Of a DNA stretch of 64,000 nt, positions 50,340-62,569 are shown piece after piece. The notes beneath the pieces were generated by a model. The model worked only from the letters and a program-made list of their open reading frames with translations, made no database searches and was not told where the DNA came from. Position 1 is the first letter of the stretch, and every line of letters begins with the position of its first letter. Origin of the DNA: Sisyra terminalis (lineage: Eukaryota; Arthropoda; Insecta; Neuroptera; Sisyridae); the NCBI GenBank assembly GCA_958496175.1, contig OY292276.1:19424001-19488000 (forward strand), written 5' to 3'. The translations under genes were made by a program, and so were the position numbers.

Positions 50340-50715
50340 GTAATGAGTAATGTTTCTTCGCTTTATGAAGCGAAAACTCGTAATGTGTGTCTTCCAGGGT
50401 GAACCTTGTGGTGCCGGTTTGGGACGAGAACGCGTAATGACGGATACACAGATGGGAGACCGAATATGAAATGGGATAAGCAGACACCACAAGGATCAGG
50501 ATCTTGTGTAGGGCACACTTTTGTCCTGAAGCTTAGAAATCGGCTCCAAAGCCGGAAGCATTCACCAGCAGCAGTCAACGGCATAAGGATGTAGAAGGTA
50601 ATGGGAAACCACTACATTCAAGACTCCTCGGAGCACCCCTTGTTTAATCATCTAATCATCAAGACGTTGATTGTCATGATGATCACCAATCTCCAGCGTT
50701 GAAAAAGCACAAGAA
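50340..50715 (+). repeat. GC-richer interspersed-repeat candidate with AAG-type tail
   Basis: The segment is markedly less AT-rich than its surroundings, is open in several overlapping frames on both strands, and ends at AAGCACAAGAAGAAGAAT, like the 3' tail of a retroposon. It includes AAGGTAATGGGAAACCACTA, a string I associate with insect interspersed repeats. I do not know its family. The ORFs at 50257-50594 are not credible genes. It sits just upstream of Beat exon A. Confidence 0.45.
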
Positions 50716-52110
50716 GAAGAATATATTGCTTAGTTAATTAATTCTCTTCTTTTTTCGATTCATGAATTAAGCCAGCTCTAAATCATTTCTCCGTAGAATA
50801 TCTATGAGTATTTCGTCTTCAAATTGATTTAGTAATTTGTATAGTAAACTTTCGCGAACTACCTTTTACTATATTAAAACATAATTTATATAGAAGTTTG
50901 ATTATTATGTTAGAAATATTAGAAAGTAAGAATGCATAACCGATACTGTATAGCTACAATAAATATATACTAAAGTATAGTTCTATATAGCCAGATAAAT
51001 TTATATTATTCAAATTGTTTTGCTATAAAAATTTCGAAAAAATAAATCAGAATCTCCATCCTACAACGTCAACGTTGTAGAATATACTTTGTCGAATAAA
51101 CATGCAAAAAATTACTCAAATAATTCATTACTTAGAGATCAAAAAATGTTGATATGCTAATGTTAATACCTACTATAATACATTTCTTCTATTTGCAATG
51201 AACAATTCCTTAAGTTTTTACGCACCATTTTCTCAGAAATGCATAGACTGGACATTTTTCCGAATAAAATTATCTTAATGACCACTATTAAAAGATTCAA
51301 ATTTGGAATATTTGTTTTCGAATCAAGGGTTTATGCAAAATTGCATATACGATTAATACTAAAAATTGTTTGAAACCTCTTAATTGTAACTTTTCAAGTA
51401 TTTTTTGATACCCAAATTATAGCAGTAGTTAGCAACATCGAAAAATGAATCAGAAAGAAACGCTTGACTTCAAGTTGTCTCTAATATATATCTCCGAAGT
51501 AATTTTTACAGTGTACAATAGTTTCATGAAACAGGTCATTTAAGGGTTAAATAATAATCCAACACGATGACGATATTACCGCAATATAGTTGTTTGATAA
51601 ATTTTAAGAGTAAAATGTACAATAAAAGAACCAAAGTTGAACCTTAGTAAATTATTTGAGACTCTTTATTTTAGATTTTTCTTTGATTAGCAGGGATCCT
51701 ATAGCTTCTGATGCATTTCGCATTTCGATCGCCGAATGTTTTTACCTCTTGATGCATCTTCATTGATTGCTCGATCCTTCAAAATTGCCATAACTCCATT
51801 TAACTATGTTTAAGCTACTCATCTTCGTTTAAACTTACTTAAAGGAGTATACTTAAGTGTAGAGGTGTAAAGTGCCCACCTGGAGCCGATCGCTGCCCTT
51901 TATTTTCATCATTAGGCAAGAAAATAGGTGGAAAGTTAAATCACCTTTAAATTCTTTAATTATTGAATAATGTATTATACTCTTTGTGTTTTTTACAAAA
52001 CAAAATCCTTTTTGAAATAAATGTCAATTTTCCATCCCCTTTTCATGTGTTGCCCCATTTTCATGTGCCATCCGGAACTACAACTCCTCGGCACTCATCA
52101 CACTACTGTT
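50716..52110. other. AT-rich sequence, nothing recognised
   Basis: Probably the upstream intron of the Beat gene. A hairpin CTACAACG-TCAA-CGTTGTAG is present near 51060-51080. No signal-peptide exon was identified. Confidence 0.4.
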
Positions 52111-52195
52111 ATACTCAAAAGCGTTTCTTGGCCATCTTTTGTTCTTCTGTACGCCTTACATGTCCATACCATTCCAGCTGTCATATTTCTATTCT
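52111..52195 (-). pseudogene. Non-LTR retrotransposon tail fragment (WYGHV motif)
   Basis: A minus-strand frame reads QLEWYGHVRRTEEQKMAKKR (about 52180-52121) bounded by stops. The 'QL-WYGHV-R-----PK' string is a well-known post-RT tail signature of RTE/CR1-like LINEs. The plus-strand ORFs over 51963-52284 are shadows of this relic. Confidence 0.6.
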
Positions 52196-54607
52196 TTTCG
52201 TTGTTTTGTGTATCCTGTTTGTACACTGTCAAATTTCAATATTTGGAGTATGTTCTAGTCTGGGTACATAGCTTGTTTTTCTAAGAAAACCCATTTCTAC
52301 TAAATCAATGCTTTTGCTTCTTGTTAATTCCCCCAACTGTCATCATTCTGATCCGTATTTAATATTGGTTTAACTGTTATAGCATATATGATCGTTAATG
52401 ACTCTTGTGTTCCTAATCATTCAGTAAACTGAAAAAAACAATTCTTTTCTTATTACAGAAATTGAATCTAGAGCCTACATTTATCTAAAGTCTACCTTTT
52501 TGTTCATTTTAATTTTAAACCTTCACCATTTAGAAAAATTAAATGTTTAAATTAATAAATGAGATCCTGTAACAATAAAAAAGTATTTAACGTAAAAACA
52601 TGTAAAAACCAATGTTTTAGAAAATTGTAAAGTGCGCATAACTAAATGACATTATTGGAACTTTTTCACTTTTAAGATTTTCCAGAATGAACATGGCATT
52701 CTAATAACTCAATAATCGCATCTAACATAAAAAAAAATCAAAAGTGTACAAGATTGACAACATATTTCAAAGGAATATAATAAAAAATAAAAAAGTGAAT
52801 GGTTTATTCTTGGAAAACACTATGAAGATGAAACGAGTAAATTGCTACCACGTATTTTATTCTCTCTTAAAAAAGGTACCGTCGCCTGTTTAACGTACCG
52901 TAATCAACATTGTGAAAATATCTTCAGATCGTAAAATTGTTTTTTTTTTGGCTTCTATTGATATGGTTCTCAAATTACTTTGGGGGAAAAAATTATAACA
53001 AAAAATTTTGCTTTTAAAATCATTTCACCAACAACTTACTAAACCACCAATATCATTCTTGTTGATGTGCAGTATACTGCAGTAAAAAGAATGAATAGTC
53101 TTTATGATTCAATTGATTCACTATTCGGAATATTTTATTTATATTTGGTTTGTGGCATGTTTGAAATCATGACAAATTGAATTATTTTTTTATTTTTTTG
53201 GGACAATCAAACTTATAATTAAATTTCAAATTTATAATACTGTCATCGCTGAAATTACAAGATTTAAAATTTTAATTTAGAAGAATAGAATATGGTTGGC
53301 AACGACATTTTTGTATCTTGTCTCGGCTTCCTGCCAACCGTTACCAAAGCAGCAATGATAATAAATTGTATTGTTCTCCGACTTGAAACATAGAAAAACT
53401 GTCGTCTTTGAAAAATACCTAAAATTGTACCGCTTGTAAGATCACAGCACATTTAACGAGAATAGGCCGCTGTAATAATTGATTATCAAAAGCTCCTCTA
53501 CAGTTCAACAATTCTATTGTCTAGTTGAGATTTCCCCTTTTTTTGTCTGTTTATCATTGACGACTATATACCGTACAAATGAAAATGTGATTCAATATTT
53601 TTTTAAAGTTTTGAAAAATTATGTTGGTCTTGCAGCTGGAAATATATTTCCGTTATTTATAATAACAATAAAAAAACTTTTTATGAGTTCCTCATGGAAA
53701 ATACAAAATAAAATCAAAATAATTGATGTAAATATTATTTATTGCTCTATAGTGAATAAACGAGCATTTAATGTGCTTTAAAAAGTGTCATAAATTCTTA
53801 TTCATGTCAAAATACGCCATTGGCACTTCATCCGGAAATTTATAATAAATTCAACATGTTCAAACTTATGAAAAGCTCAAGAAATCGAAAAAAAAATCTC
53901 ACACTCGTTTTTGGGGAAAAAAACATTTGATGAAAGATTGAAATTTTCTGGAAAACTAATTTCATATTTTAATTTCCCTTATTTGATAGAGAACAGCAAA
54001 GCTTCCTCATTTCTTACTTTTCTGTATATGTAAAGCAGACTCATATGCTTTAATTAACACTATTAGAATCAAACACCTAAATAACTTTACGGCAATCAAA
54101 TGTTTGATAGAAATGAAGTACAAAGCTCAGTTAATTTGCACACATTTTAAGTCCTTTGGAATATATACGACACTATTATAACTGAATACTGTGGTATTAA
54201 AATTAAAACACTCTTATTATATTGAATGGTAGAACAATCTTATTCAGAATAGTTGAAGCAGAAATTCTTAGAACTAGATTTAACTATAATAACATTAACC
54301 AAGACCGAATGTAAATTTTCTTTATGATAATTTTAATAATATCAAAGGATTTCTATCTCTGATATAATTAGTACGGACTAATAAAATTATATTTTTCCAT
54401 CTAATAAAACTAAATTAACTTTTGTTTTTACTAGAATAACATCGAAATATTTAATTTGTTTCAAATATAATGTGAAGAAAATCAATAAAAGCTTTAAGGA
54501 GGAAAACATATATGGAACTTATATACTTTTTATTTTGACAAATTGTATAGATCAGTTTTCAATTTTTATTGTTGCAAAACCAAAAACGAAAATAATCCAT
54601 TTGAATT
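52196..54607. other. AT-rich sequence, nothing recognised
   Basis: No supported gene. The frames at 53264-53452 and 53479-53781 show no known motifs. Confidence 0.4.
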
Positions 54608-55177
54608 TTGATAGATCGATTAGTTCGTCTGAAAAATCGTAAAGTTAACAAAATGGATGAAAGCGTAATAAATTTTCGTGAAGTAAGATATAACATATCT
54701 CATATTAGAGAAAACACGTATATTAGAAACGAAATCACAATCAATAAATTTATCTGTCAATGCATTGACATCTTTTCTATTCAGTGTGTAGTGGAAAATT
54801 GTTCAGAATTGCTTCAATTTATCAACGTGTGCGAAATCGTTTCGTTTTATAAGGACCGGTGTTCATTTCCAGGAGCAACCAACAAACTGCACACTTCAAA
54901 TATTTCATTCGCAATGTATGATCTTAGACACTTGTATAAAATTTATACGTACATAAGAACGCCATATTTGCGAATGTTTGTATGTATTTGCATCAACGAA
55001 AGATTTTTCTGCGTTCACTTTATTCATGCTCATCTTCTATATATAAATATCATATATACACATACCGACATTATATTGCAAAGGGAAACCATCACAAAGA
55101 ATTTTCACGTATGTGTGTATACTGAGGAGAATAAAATGGAAATACAATCCTATTTGTTTATTCATTTCTTACTATGA
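54608..55177 (+). CDS. Unrecognised 189-codon ORF, doubtful gene
   Basis: This is the longest open frame in the window outside transposons. An internal ATG gives MDESVINFREVRYNISHIRE, which could be the true start. The predicted product is rich in Ile, Cys, Tyr and His, with hydrophobic patches but no clear signal peptide, membrane helix or domain that I know. About one codon in 12-14 should be a stop at this base composition, so so long an open run is uncommon but not impossible in 64 kb. The codons are not noticeably GC-shifted, there is no neighbouring exon, and the C-terminal part reads from AT-rich low-complexity-like DNA. It could be a chance ORF, a relic of an unknown element or an orphan gene. 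Confidence 0.18.
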   Translation: MIDRLVRLKNRKVNKMDESVINFREVRYNISHIRENTYIRNEITINKFICQCIDIFSIQCVVENCSELLQFINVCEIVSFYKDRCSFPGATNKLHTSNISFAMYDLRHLYKIYTYIRTPYLRMFVCICINERFFCVHFIHAHLLYINIIYTHTDIILQRETITKNFHVCVYTEENKMEIQSYLFIHFLL

Positions 55178-55597
55178 ACGTGATTTATATTTTCTCATGT
55201 GCATTCTTATACTATCTGTTCAGCAAATACCGAGATACGCAAATGTATGTAACTGTTCTTCTGAGAGTTGCATTGCGAAACTTTTTTTTTTAAACTCAAC
55301 AAACAAATCACCTCTTTCTTCTATTTTAATTGATATTCATTTTTTTACTTTATGAATTGTAACTAATGAACGCATATTTATATTTATAATTTAAGTTTAT
55401 GTAAGTTTAAATCCGGTCATAAAATTATTAACATTGGTTACTGTTAAAGTATAAAAAACGTTAGTGAAAATTCATTGTTACTGTAGGTATACACAGTGCT
55501 AGGTAAGTTTTTAATAACCACTAATTTAATGATGCAATTTGTGGAATTTTAAAATTAGATTATTAATAATAAACACATTATAATAGAGCAAAATCTC

Positions 55598-55990
55598 ATG
55601 ACTGCCCAACCATCGTTATTTTAAAAAAGCTGAAAAAAATTTTGTGCATGTTCCCAACACAGATAAGAACGGTCAGGAACTATTAAGTTTGGATTGTGAT
55701 TACTTTGGCAAACAGCAGGAAGCAAAGGTGTATAAAATGAAAGTTATACTTCATGAAAATAAAAAGCACAGTTTTTTTAAATATTTTCTTTGCAATAATA
55801 TTTGATTTTACATCCTCTATTGCCAGGCACTTAGCATGGTTTCAACCCCTTGACAAATACTATTTAACTTTAATAAGACTATACGATAGAGAACAAAAAT
55901 TGTAAACCAATACGCGTGAGTGAAAACCAAACATAATTGGCATACTATTGACACAATCAGTTAGTTCAAAAAGACAATTATATTTGCAGG
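55598..55990 (+). repeat. Foldback family F, one-armed copy
   Basis: The arm 55598-55860 matches the left arm of the element at 62570-63372 (shared ACTGCCC/ACTGCCA, TCGTTATTTTA, AAGCTGAAAA, GGTTTCAACCCC). The centre 55861-55990 matches that element's centre (AGTTAGTTCAAA, GACAATTATATTTG). The right arm is missing. A hairpin GGCTTTTGGGTTATAAGCC follows at about 55990-56007. Confidence 0.7.
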
Positions 55991-56084
55991 CTTTTGGGTT
56001 ATAAGCCTGAATTGAAATTGATTGGCGAAATTATATTGCAGTAGAAAAAATATAAAAAAATTCTAGTTAAGTATTAAAAGGAAT

Positions 56085-56262
56085 GTTTTGGAGGACGAGT
56101 AGTCAAGATGGAATAGTATAGTTCCAAACCAGTTTGGTGCTAGGTTCGATTCTTATTACCGGAAAATTTTCCATATTTCTCAACTCACTGATTATGTGTA
56201 ACTCTAGGATTGTGAAAGACTTTGGTAGCTTATTTCAACAATAAATAAACACTAAGACACAC
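56085..56262 (+). mobile_element. tRNA-derived SINE, family 1, copy 2
   Basis: An A-box-like GACGAGTAGTCAAGATGG and the B box GGTTCGATTC (56143-56152) head the repeat. They are followed by GGAAAATTTTCCATATTTCT and a body with ACTCTAGGATTGTGAAAGAC, homologous to the minus-strand copy at 43450-43605. The 3' end is near the ATAAATAAACAC stretch. Only the RNA polymerase III promoter and tail remain, with no coding capacity. Confidence 0.75.
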
Positions 56263-56682
56263 TATATCGATTTTTAATTACTTTTGTTTTGAGCAACATA
56301 TTATCGTTCTACGTAAATTATAGAAAATCTTAGAAAAATGAATAAATATTTAAACAAGTTTAGGAAATAGATCTATGAATATATCCTCAAACGTTCTTAT
56401 GAAGTAACGAAAGTAACATTCTAAAGGAAATTTTAAAAGATAACTGATTTATATGATTCAAAAAATAAACAAATAAGTAGTATTAAAGTTATCCTTGAAA
56501 AATAACTTATATTTAACGGTTTATTTTTTCTTAGCAGAAATAACTTCCTAAAAAAATAATGTGTCCCAATTTAGTAGCTGACCACAATAGCAGAATACCA
56601 GTTACTCTTATTCATACATTATTACATTATTATACATTAGTGAATGTATCGTATATTCAATTTTACGAATGTTATTAATAAA

Positions 56683-57791
56683 CTAGTAGTTGCCCGTTGC
56701 ATTCGCAACTAAAGGTTTTCTCTCAATAAAATGGTTAGTATGAGATAATGTAGAGTTAATCAACAATCGAAATTTTAAATTTAATAATCAAAGTGTTGTT
56801 AATTAAAAAAAATTGTATCTAAAATTATATTAAGAAATATTTTTTATATCATATTAATAACAACATTTTAAATAACGTCATTTTACTAAATTAGTATGAA
56901 ATTTTAATACTTATGTAGTACTTATACCAAATTATCGATTTTAAATTTTGGTCCGTTTTTCAACAATCAAACTTTTTAAAATCTTTTTTTTTATGAACCA
57001 ATTGTTGTGATCTGGAGTAATTATATATTCGGCTGAAAAGCATTAAGGTAGCAATTTTTGCCATATATTTCACTGTCAAATCAAATATAAAATCTTCGAT
57101 ACTAACTCGGTAATTAGAACAATTTGAAAACCAATTATTGTTATTGAAAATAAATAAAATATTCGAATTTACTTCCACGCTTTCCACCTATTTCCAACAA
57201 TTTTGTATGTACAACGTCCAAATGTGCGAAATCGAATAGCTTTTGTCATTATCTTTTTTTCGTTTTACATTGTATTTTCAAATATAAGTGCACATTTGTG
57301 TCGATGAAATTTAGAAAGTGTTTTCCTTATACGGTGCAGATATATAATAAGCAAGGGTTTTTGAAAATTTCTCCCCTAAAACGGTAGCCAAGTTAGTAAA
57401 TGAGAACGTTTAATAAACAATCGAAATTATCAATAATCAATCAAAGTCCGTTAAAAGCGAATATTTACAACTGGCTAACTATTTGTCGCGCTTTTATTAC
57501 AAATAATACAAAATTTAAATTCATAAAAAAATGTACCATTGGGTGCGTAAATAATTATTTAATGTGCTTGAGTAATAATATTTTGACAAACGTAAATAGT
57601 TGTTATGAAAAAAATACAAAAATAACAAAAAATTTGGTAAACCGCCGGTTTGAGCAATTAGGCATGTTTGAATGCTGTGCGCTGTGTCAACTTACCCCTA
57701 CCAACGTTTTGAATGCGTAAGTGGGGATAACAGAGCGCATGCGCGTAGCTCTGCACGCACGGACGGCAAGATAGTCTATTTATATATAAGA
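56683..57791 (-). mobile_element. Non-autonomous Helitron, copy 2
   Basis: In minus orientation it starts A then TCTTATATATAAATAGAC at 57791 and ends with the hairpin TAGTTGC/GCAACTA (56711-56705 and 56693-56687), then CTAG (56686-56683) and a flanking T. The whole body matches copy 1 at 30573-31849 with substantial divergence, and the 5' part beyond the GCGCATGCGC palindrome (57735-57744) differs. It lacks copy 1's internal inverted duplication. The frames at 56960-57187 and 57400-57720 lie inside it and have no Rep/helicase motifs. Confidence 0.87.
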
Positions 57792-58024
57792 TAAACGGTT
57801 GAATTTGGTCTGAAATAATTTTATGCAGTTTTTTTTAAATGCTTCTCAAGTTTTACTTTTCCCTCAACCTTCAATATTTAAGTAAATTTTGCCAATGATT
57901 TTTGATGGATTACATCTAGTCTTCAAACAACACGAGATGATACCCCAGCCGCTATCTTCTCGGTTTAAAATCATGTGTTTAATTTTTGAAAATATCAGAG
58001 ATAGTTCTCACATGATCATCCTTA

Positions 58025-58270
58025 CGGAAAAAATATAATAAAAATTACTACAATAACATTGTTATTCAAGACTAGACTTTCATTGTTATAATTATTACAA
58101 TGTTCTATTTATAACTTACTATTTACATTTGAATTTTAACATTAAAACAATGCAATTTTTTAATTGTAAAGAGGAAGTTATAAATAAAGCATTGTAATAT
58201 TCAAGCAAGTGAAAGTCTAGTTCTGGATTATAATGTGATTATAGTAACTTTTGTTATATTTTTTTCCATG
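58025..58270. mobile_element. TA-flanked MITE with about 100-bp inverted arms
   Basis: Arms 58025-58118 and about 58167-58270 are inverted copies: CGGAAAAAATATAA and CATGGAAAAAAATATAA at the ends, then ACTAGACTTTCA and an inner TTTATAACTT. Both ends abut TA (58023-58024 and 58271-58272), the target duplication of Tc1/mariner elements. The family is inferred from the TA site alone. No ORF. Confidence 0.75.
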
Positions 58271-58272
58271 TA

Positions 58273-61239
58273 CATTTGGTGTTATTCCACTTATAAAATA
58301 TGGAATAACAAATTATATAACTAGATTATGATAATATTACAATACAAATAAGGGCTAGTATTTTATTATTAAGTTAGTAACATTTCTCTTTCAGATAAAA
58401 CTTTATCTAGAAGATAGAAAAAAAAATGCGTATTTTCATCTAAGAATATGATACGTGTTAGGTAAATGTGTAATATTTATTTCACAGATAAATTTTAATC
58501 TTATAAATAGCTATCTTAAGGGTATGGTTTATCTTTCCATGAGTAAAAGTATCAATCCTAAAGAGCTTAAATAATAGTTAAGTTTGAAAATTTTTCTACC
58601 TTCAAAAATATATTCAATATTAGAAAAAGAAACTTTTTTTGGTAGAAATTTATTTATATATTTATGTAGTACTTGTAAAGCCTTACAAAAAAGTTAATGA
58701 TGTCACTATCAAACTTAGAAAATCAATGACTTTTGCTGTTAATTTAAAAATTTAAAATTGGTCGTTAAAATAATATGGAACGTAAAATAAAAATTATACA
58801 TTTTCATAAAAGTATTGTTTTTTAAACCCAATGGGATAAATTTTATGTTGAATTTCAATTTATAAAAAAAATGTTCCTCCTAAAATAATAATTGTGCCTG
58901 GTTACTGGGAGAAAAAAATCATATTTGGCCTTTCAAAAACCTTTGAGTTATGTCCTTTTTAAATATTGTAACAAATATATTTAATAAAACTTTGGTAAAA
59001 AGTGAAATTTATTTTGAAGCAATTACACATAGGACATCAACGTTTAAAACAACTTTGATTTTTTATATTTTCTAATAGTTATCTAGATAAAAGCTTATAC
59101 ATATATATTTCAAATAATAATGCTTTATACAACTGAGATTTTATATTTGGCTTCAATGAACGATAAATCTTCACTTCACGTTCTAGATATATTTTGTTAA
59201 ATGTCTGAATTCATTAAAAATTTTATTTTTGCCATCTCATGAAATATGTATCAAATTAATTTTTTTGTTATAATCCTTTCTCTCTTTTCTTTTATTTTTT
59301 ACAAATGAAAAATATATTCTTTCATTTTGTAAATTCCGTATGAAACTCATTGGTTTCATGCTTTGTTGGAATTAAAAGCTCCATTATATTGACGTATGTA
59401 TATTTGTCGGCCGTTCTCTGTTATTCACAAATAATCAAGAGGATTATGTAGCAAAGGTTTATGCTAAATTTGGCTGATTTTATCCATTTTTGTATGCCTA
59501 TGTGATATAGTCTTCTGTGTATTAGTGTAATTAGCTTTTTCAAATATTCTTTGTAATATTTGTAAGAGTAAATGAGCTTTCATGAATTTTTTATATATAT
59601 ATATTCTGAATTTGGTATGTACCTAATTTATGTTGGGTTCGTTTATTTTTGAACTAATCAGATGACTTGTGAATACATAGAAATTTAAAGTTTTCTAAAA
59701 CATTGCGATATCACTTCAAAGTTAGACAATGTGTTTCTCTCGCATCACATGAAATTGTAAAGTTTCGAAATATTCATTGAATTTTGTTTCTGTGTTGTTT
59801 GCATATTGTCTATGGATACAAAGGATCAAACTAGGGCAACTGATGCAAGACTACTGGTCGGTAGCAAACGATGTTTGAACCAGTATTCCTATATGAAACT
59901 AGACTTCTTATTCCTAGCTGAGAAAAAGGCTGGAGCTAGCGCGTTTGTTCTCACCAGTAGCTTTAGTGTCTAGAAATATTATCGTAATAAATTTCAATCT
60001 TGCCTTAAAATGAGAAAGCCTTCGGTTCTAGTGGCCTCTTATAATGTCTTCTTTCTTCCGCAAAAACTTTCTATGTGTATATAAATGTATTACATTCATA
60101 GAAGCATGAAAACACATCAAATATTTCTATATAAAAACGTGTTTTGTGATACTTTTTTATTTCAGACATAATTTGGCCACAAATATATTACTTTTCATTC
60201 AATACGCATTACGTTTTCACGTCTCTCAGCCTTTCATAATTAATTATGTTGTTCATGCTGAAGGATGTGAAATCCAATTAGTGTTTACACTTTATTTTAC
60301 TTTGATGGAAAAATATAGCCTTATTCATTGTATTTCAATAGAAAAACATAAAACTTATAAGCTTTGTAAGTATTCATAAATCCTTAGAAGTATTACAAAT
60401 TAAACAAAAATGAAAAAAGCATCTTAAATAGGTAATGCATATTTGCATGCACTGAAAATGAATTTAACTTTGTGTTTTCTTTCATAAAAACATATTACGT
60501 GCATTCAAAAGAGATTGGTTATAAATACAATAAAATTAAAATAATGAAGCACAATTAAATAAAATTGTGTTATAAATTGTTAACGATTAGTACATTGGAA
60601 TGGAATAGCTCTTTTACGTTATGTTTTCTGGTTTTATTTAATAACAGTGGACAATTATTTCAGAAGCTCATTTCATTTCACCCAGTATTTACATGATAAA
60701 AAGGAAATTAAAGAACAAGAAAAATAATAACGAAACGAAGCTTTTGTGGTGGGATAAAAAGATAAGAGATAAAAACGATTTCTGTGAAAATAATACATAG
60801 GCTTTTGTAACGTCGTCAGCGTAGCAGAAATAAACAAAAGTGAAAATAAATTTTTATAGAAGAATAAAAGTTAATATAGCTGCTGTTATTATATTTGATT
60901 TAGTAGCCTCCGGATTTAATTATTTTTAAGCTTTTTTCAATATTGCTAAATGATAACAAAAACGTTTACAAAGCATTTTAGATAAGATTTAGTTCAATGA
61001 AATTCAGTTGCAGCTATAAATGTGATGTCTGTTTAAGAGATGAAACAAACGTTTTATTGTCTCAAACAGGTGAAACCTTTTTTGCGATACGGAAATTTGT
61101 CTAGAAAATCACATAAATGTCTTCTCTATTATTGTCATTTGTATAAATAATTTTTTTGCGTAGAAGATATACATAAAAAAGAATACTGTAAGACAAATAA
61201 GTATAGGACTACCAATGGGATTTTTCAATTTGGAGATAA
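58273..61239. other. AT-rich sequence; less AT-biased block at about 59800-60050
   Basis: No gene is supported. The block 59800-60050 is compositionally richer and unidentified. An (AT)n run lies at 59590-59606. The 77-codon frame at 60146-60379 has no recognised features. Confidence 0.4.
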
Positions 61240-62380
61240 CAATTTTACAATTTAATAAGGCACAGAATAATTGAGATATCGGACTGAAATTTATTCCAGG
61301 TGTAGCAATCATGTTACAATTATGCATAGAATTCGACGTGGTTGATATAACCACTACGGGTACGACGGCAGCAATCGATTCTTAGAATTAATTTTCAATC
61401 ACTCTTTCACACTTAATAACCGGAATGTTGGCAATTTCGCGTTCCATATTGTTTCTGACCTCCTCTGACGTTGGATTTCTCCTTTTTCAGATTTTACATT
61501 AGTGGTTTAGACATCACCGGCCATTTCGCTACAGTCGGTCCTCTTATATTTGTAAAATTGATTTTATTATTTATATCGGCTTTTAATTAGGTCTTATATA
61601 TATTTTTAGTTGAGATTATGCATTTTAATGTGGACAAACTATATTTGTTGGTCACTTTTTATTAGTCACATTTGATTATGATTAGTAATTAGTTATTTTC
61701 CACTTTCAATAAAATTTTATTTTCCAGCCCGGTCATTTTTAAAACCTCTATGAACCTTCTTACTTCGTTCACATTTGTGAACTACATCTCCACATTTGTC
61801 ATAATTTGAACTACTCCCCCCTAGCATTACATGTTGATACGTCATCCTTTTATGTATTATTCTGAGTTTCCCTATAGAAGCTGTATGCTTTCTTGGCATA
61901 GATTTGATCGAGGAAATATTCTGGACTGAGTCCCTCACCATAGCTAATCGGTGTTGAAGTATCATAAGCCATTAACTTAAGATAATCCTATAAGAAAAAC
62001 CCCAAAGGCGTCAATCGTAGGAGTGAATTGGCCAACAGACTGGACTACTTTTCAAAATAAAACGTCTACCAAATTTTCCTTTCAATAAATCAAGTGTTTG
62101 ACTAGGTATGTACTTGTTGGTACCATCTTATTGGAACCACATATCGCTGATATCAAATCTATCCAATTTTAGCCAAAAATAGATTTCCAACAAAACACAC
62201 ATCAATATGTGTGAAAGAGGGATTCAGAATTGGATCAAAAGAATCGATTGCTGCCTTCGTGCTCATCGTAGTTATATTAACGACGTCGAACTCCATATAA
62301 AATTGTAACAAGATTACTAAACCAGGAATAAATTTCAGTCCGATATCTCAATTGTTTTGCGGTTTATTTAATTAAAAAAT
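61240..62380. mobile_element. Inverted-repeat structure with a LINE fragment between the arms
   Basis: About 61250-61410 and 62205-62365 are inverted copies with high identity, sharing GAGATATCGGACTGAAATTT, GTTACAATT, TTCGACGT and GGCAGCAATCGATTCTT. The arms are about 160 bp with some 800 bp between them. This may be a DNA transposon with long terminal repeats, or two opposed copies of one repeat. The 81-codon minus frame at 61109-61354 overlaps the left arm and looks like chance. Confidence 0.6.
61717..61965 (-). pseudogene. LINE ORF2 C-terminal fragment (RNase H-bearing group)
   Basis: The minus frame contains RLAMVRDSVQN, KLRIIHKRMTYQHVMLGG and YDKCGD. These align in order with MVRDSV, RLRIGHTELSHSHIL and the Cys-containing tail of the fragment at 6345-6970, and with the usual 'RLRIGHT-LTH---L' tail of I-like LINEs. 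It lies between the inverted arms of 61240-62380. Confidence 0.6.
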
Positions 62381-62569
62381 TACAAACTTATTTTTACGTA
62401 TGCAGCCGTTTAATGCAAAAAAAAAAACAAGATCGAATGATGAGAAAATTGAACACAAATTGAGAAGATGTTTCGGTTTAAATTATGATTTTATTAAAAA
62501 ATTACTCCTGTAAACTTTATGGAAAAACATTTAAAAGAAGCATATGTACTTATTACTTATTAGCTCAAA

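Noticed and set aside
50257..50594. Overlapping ORFs on both strands as genes
   Set aside because: Several frames are open only because the segment is GC-richer; it looks like an interspersed repeat and no frame resembles a known protein.
51963..52284. 102- and 87-codon plus-strand ORFs
   Set aside because: They are shadows opposite a minus-strand LINE tail carrying the WYGHV motif.
57400..57720. 106-codon ORF as a Helitron-encoded protein
   Set aside because: It lies antisense in a non-autonomous Helitron, has no Rep or helicase motif, and its frame is not preserved in copy 1.
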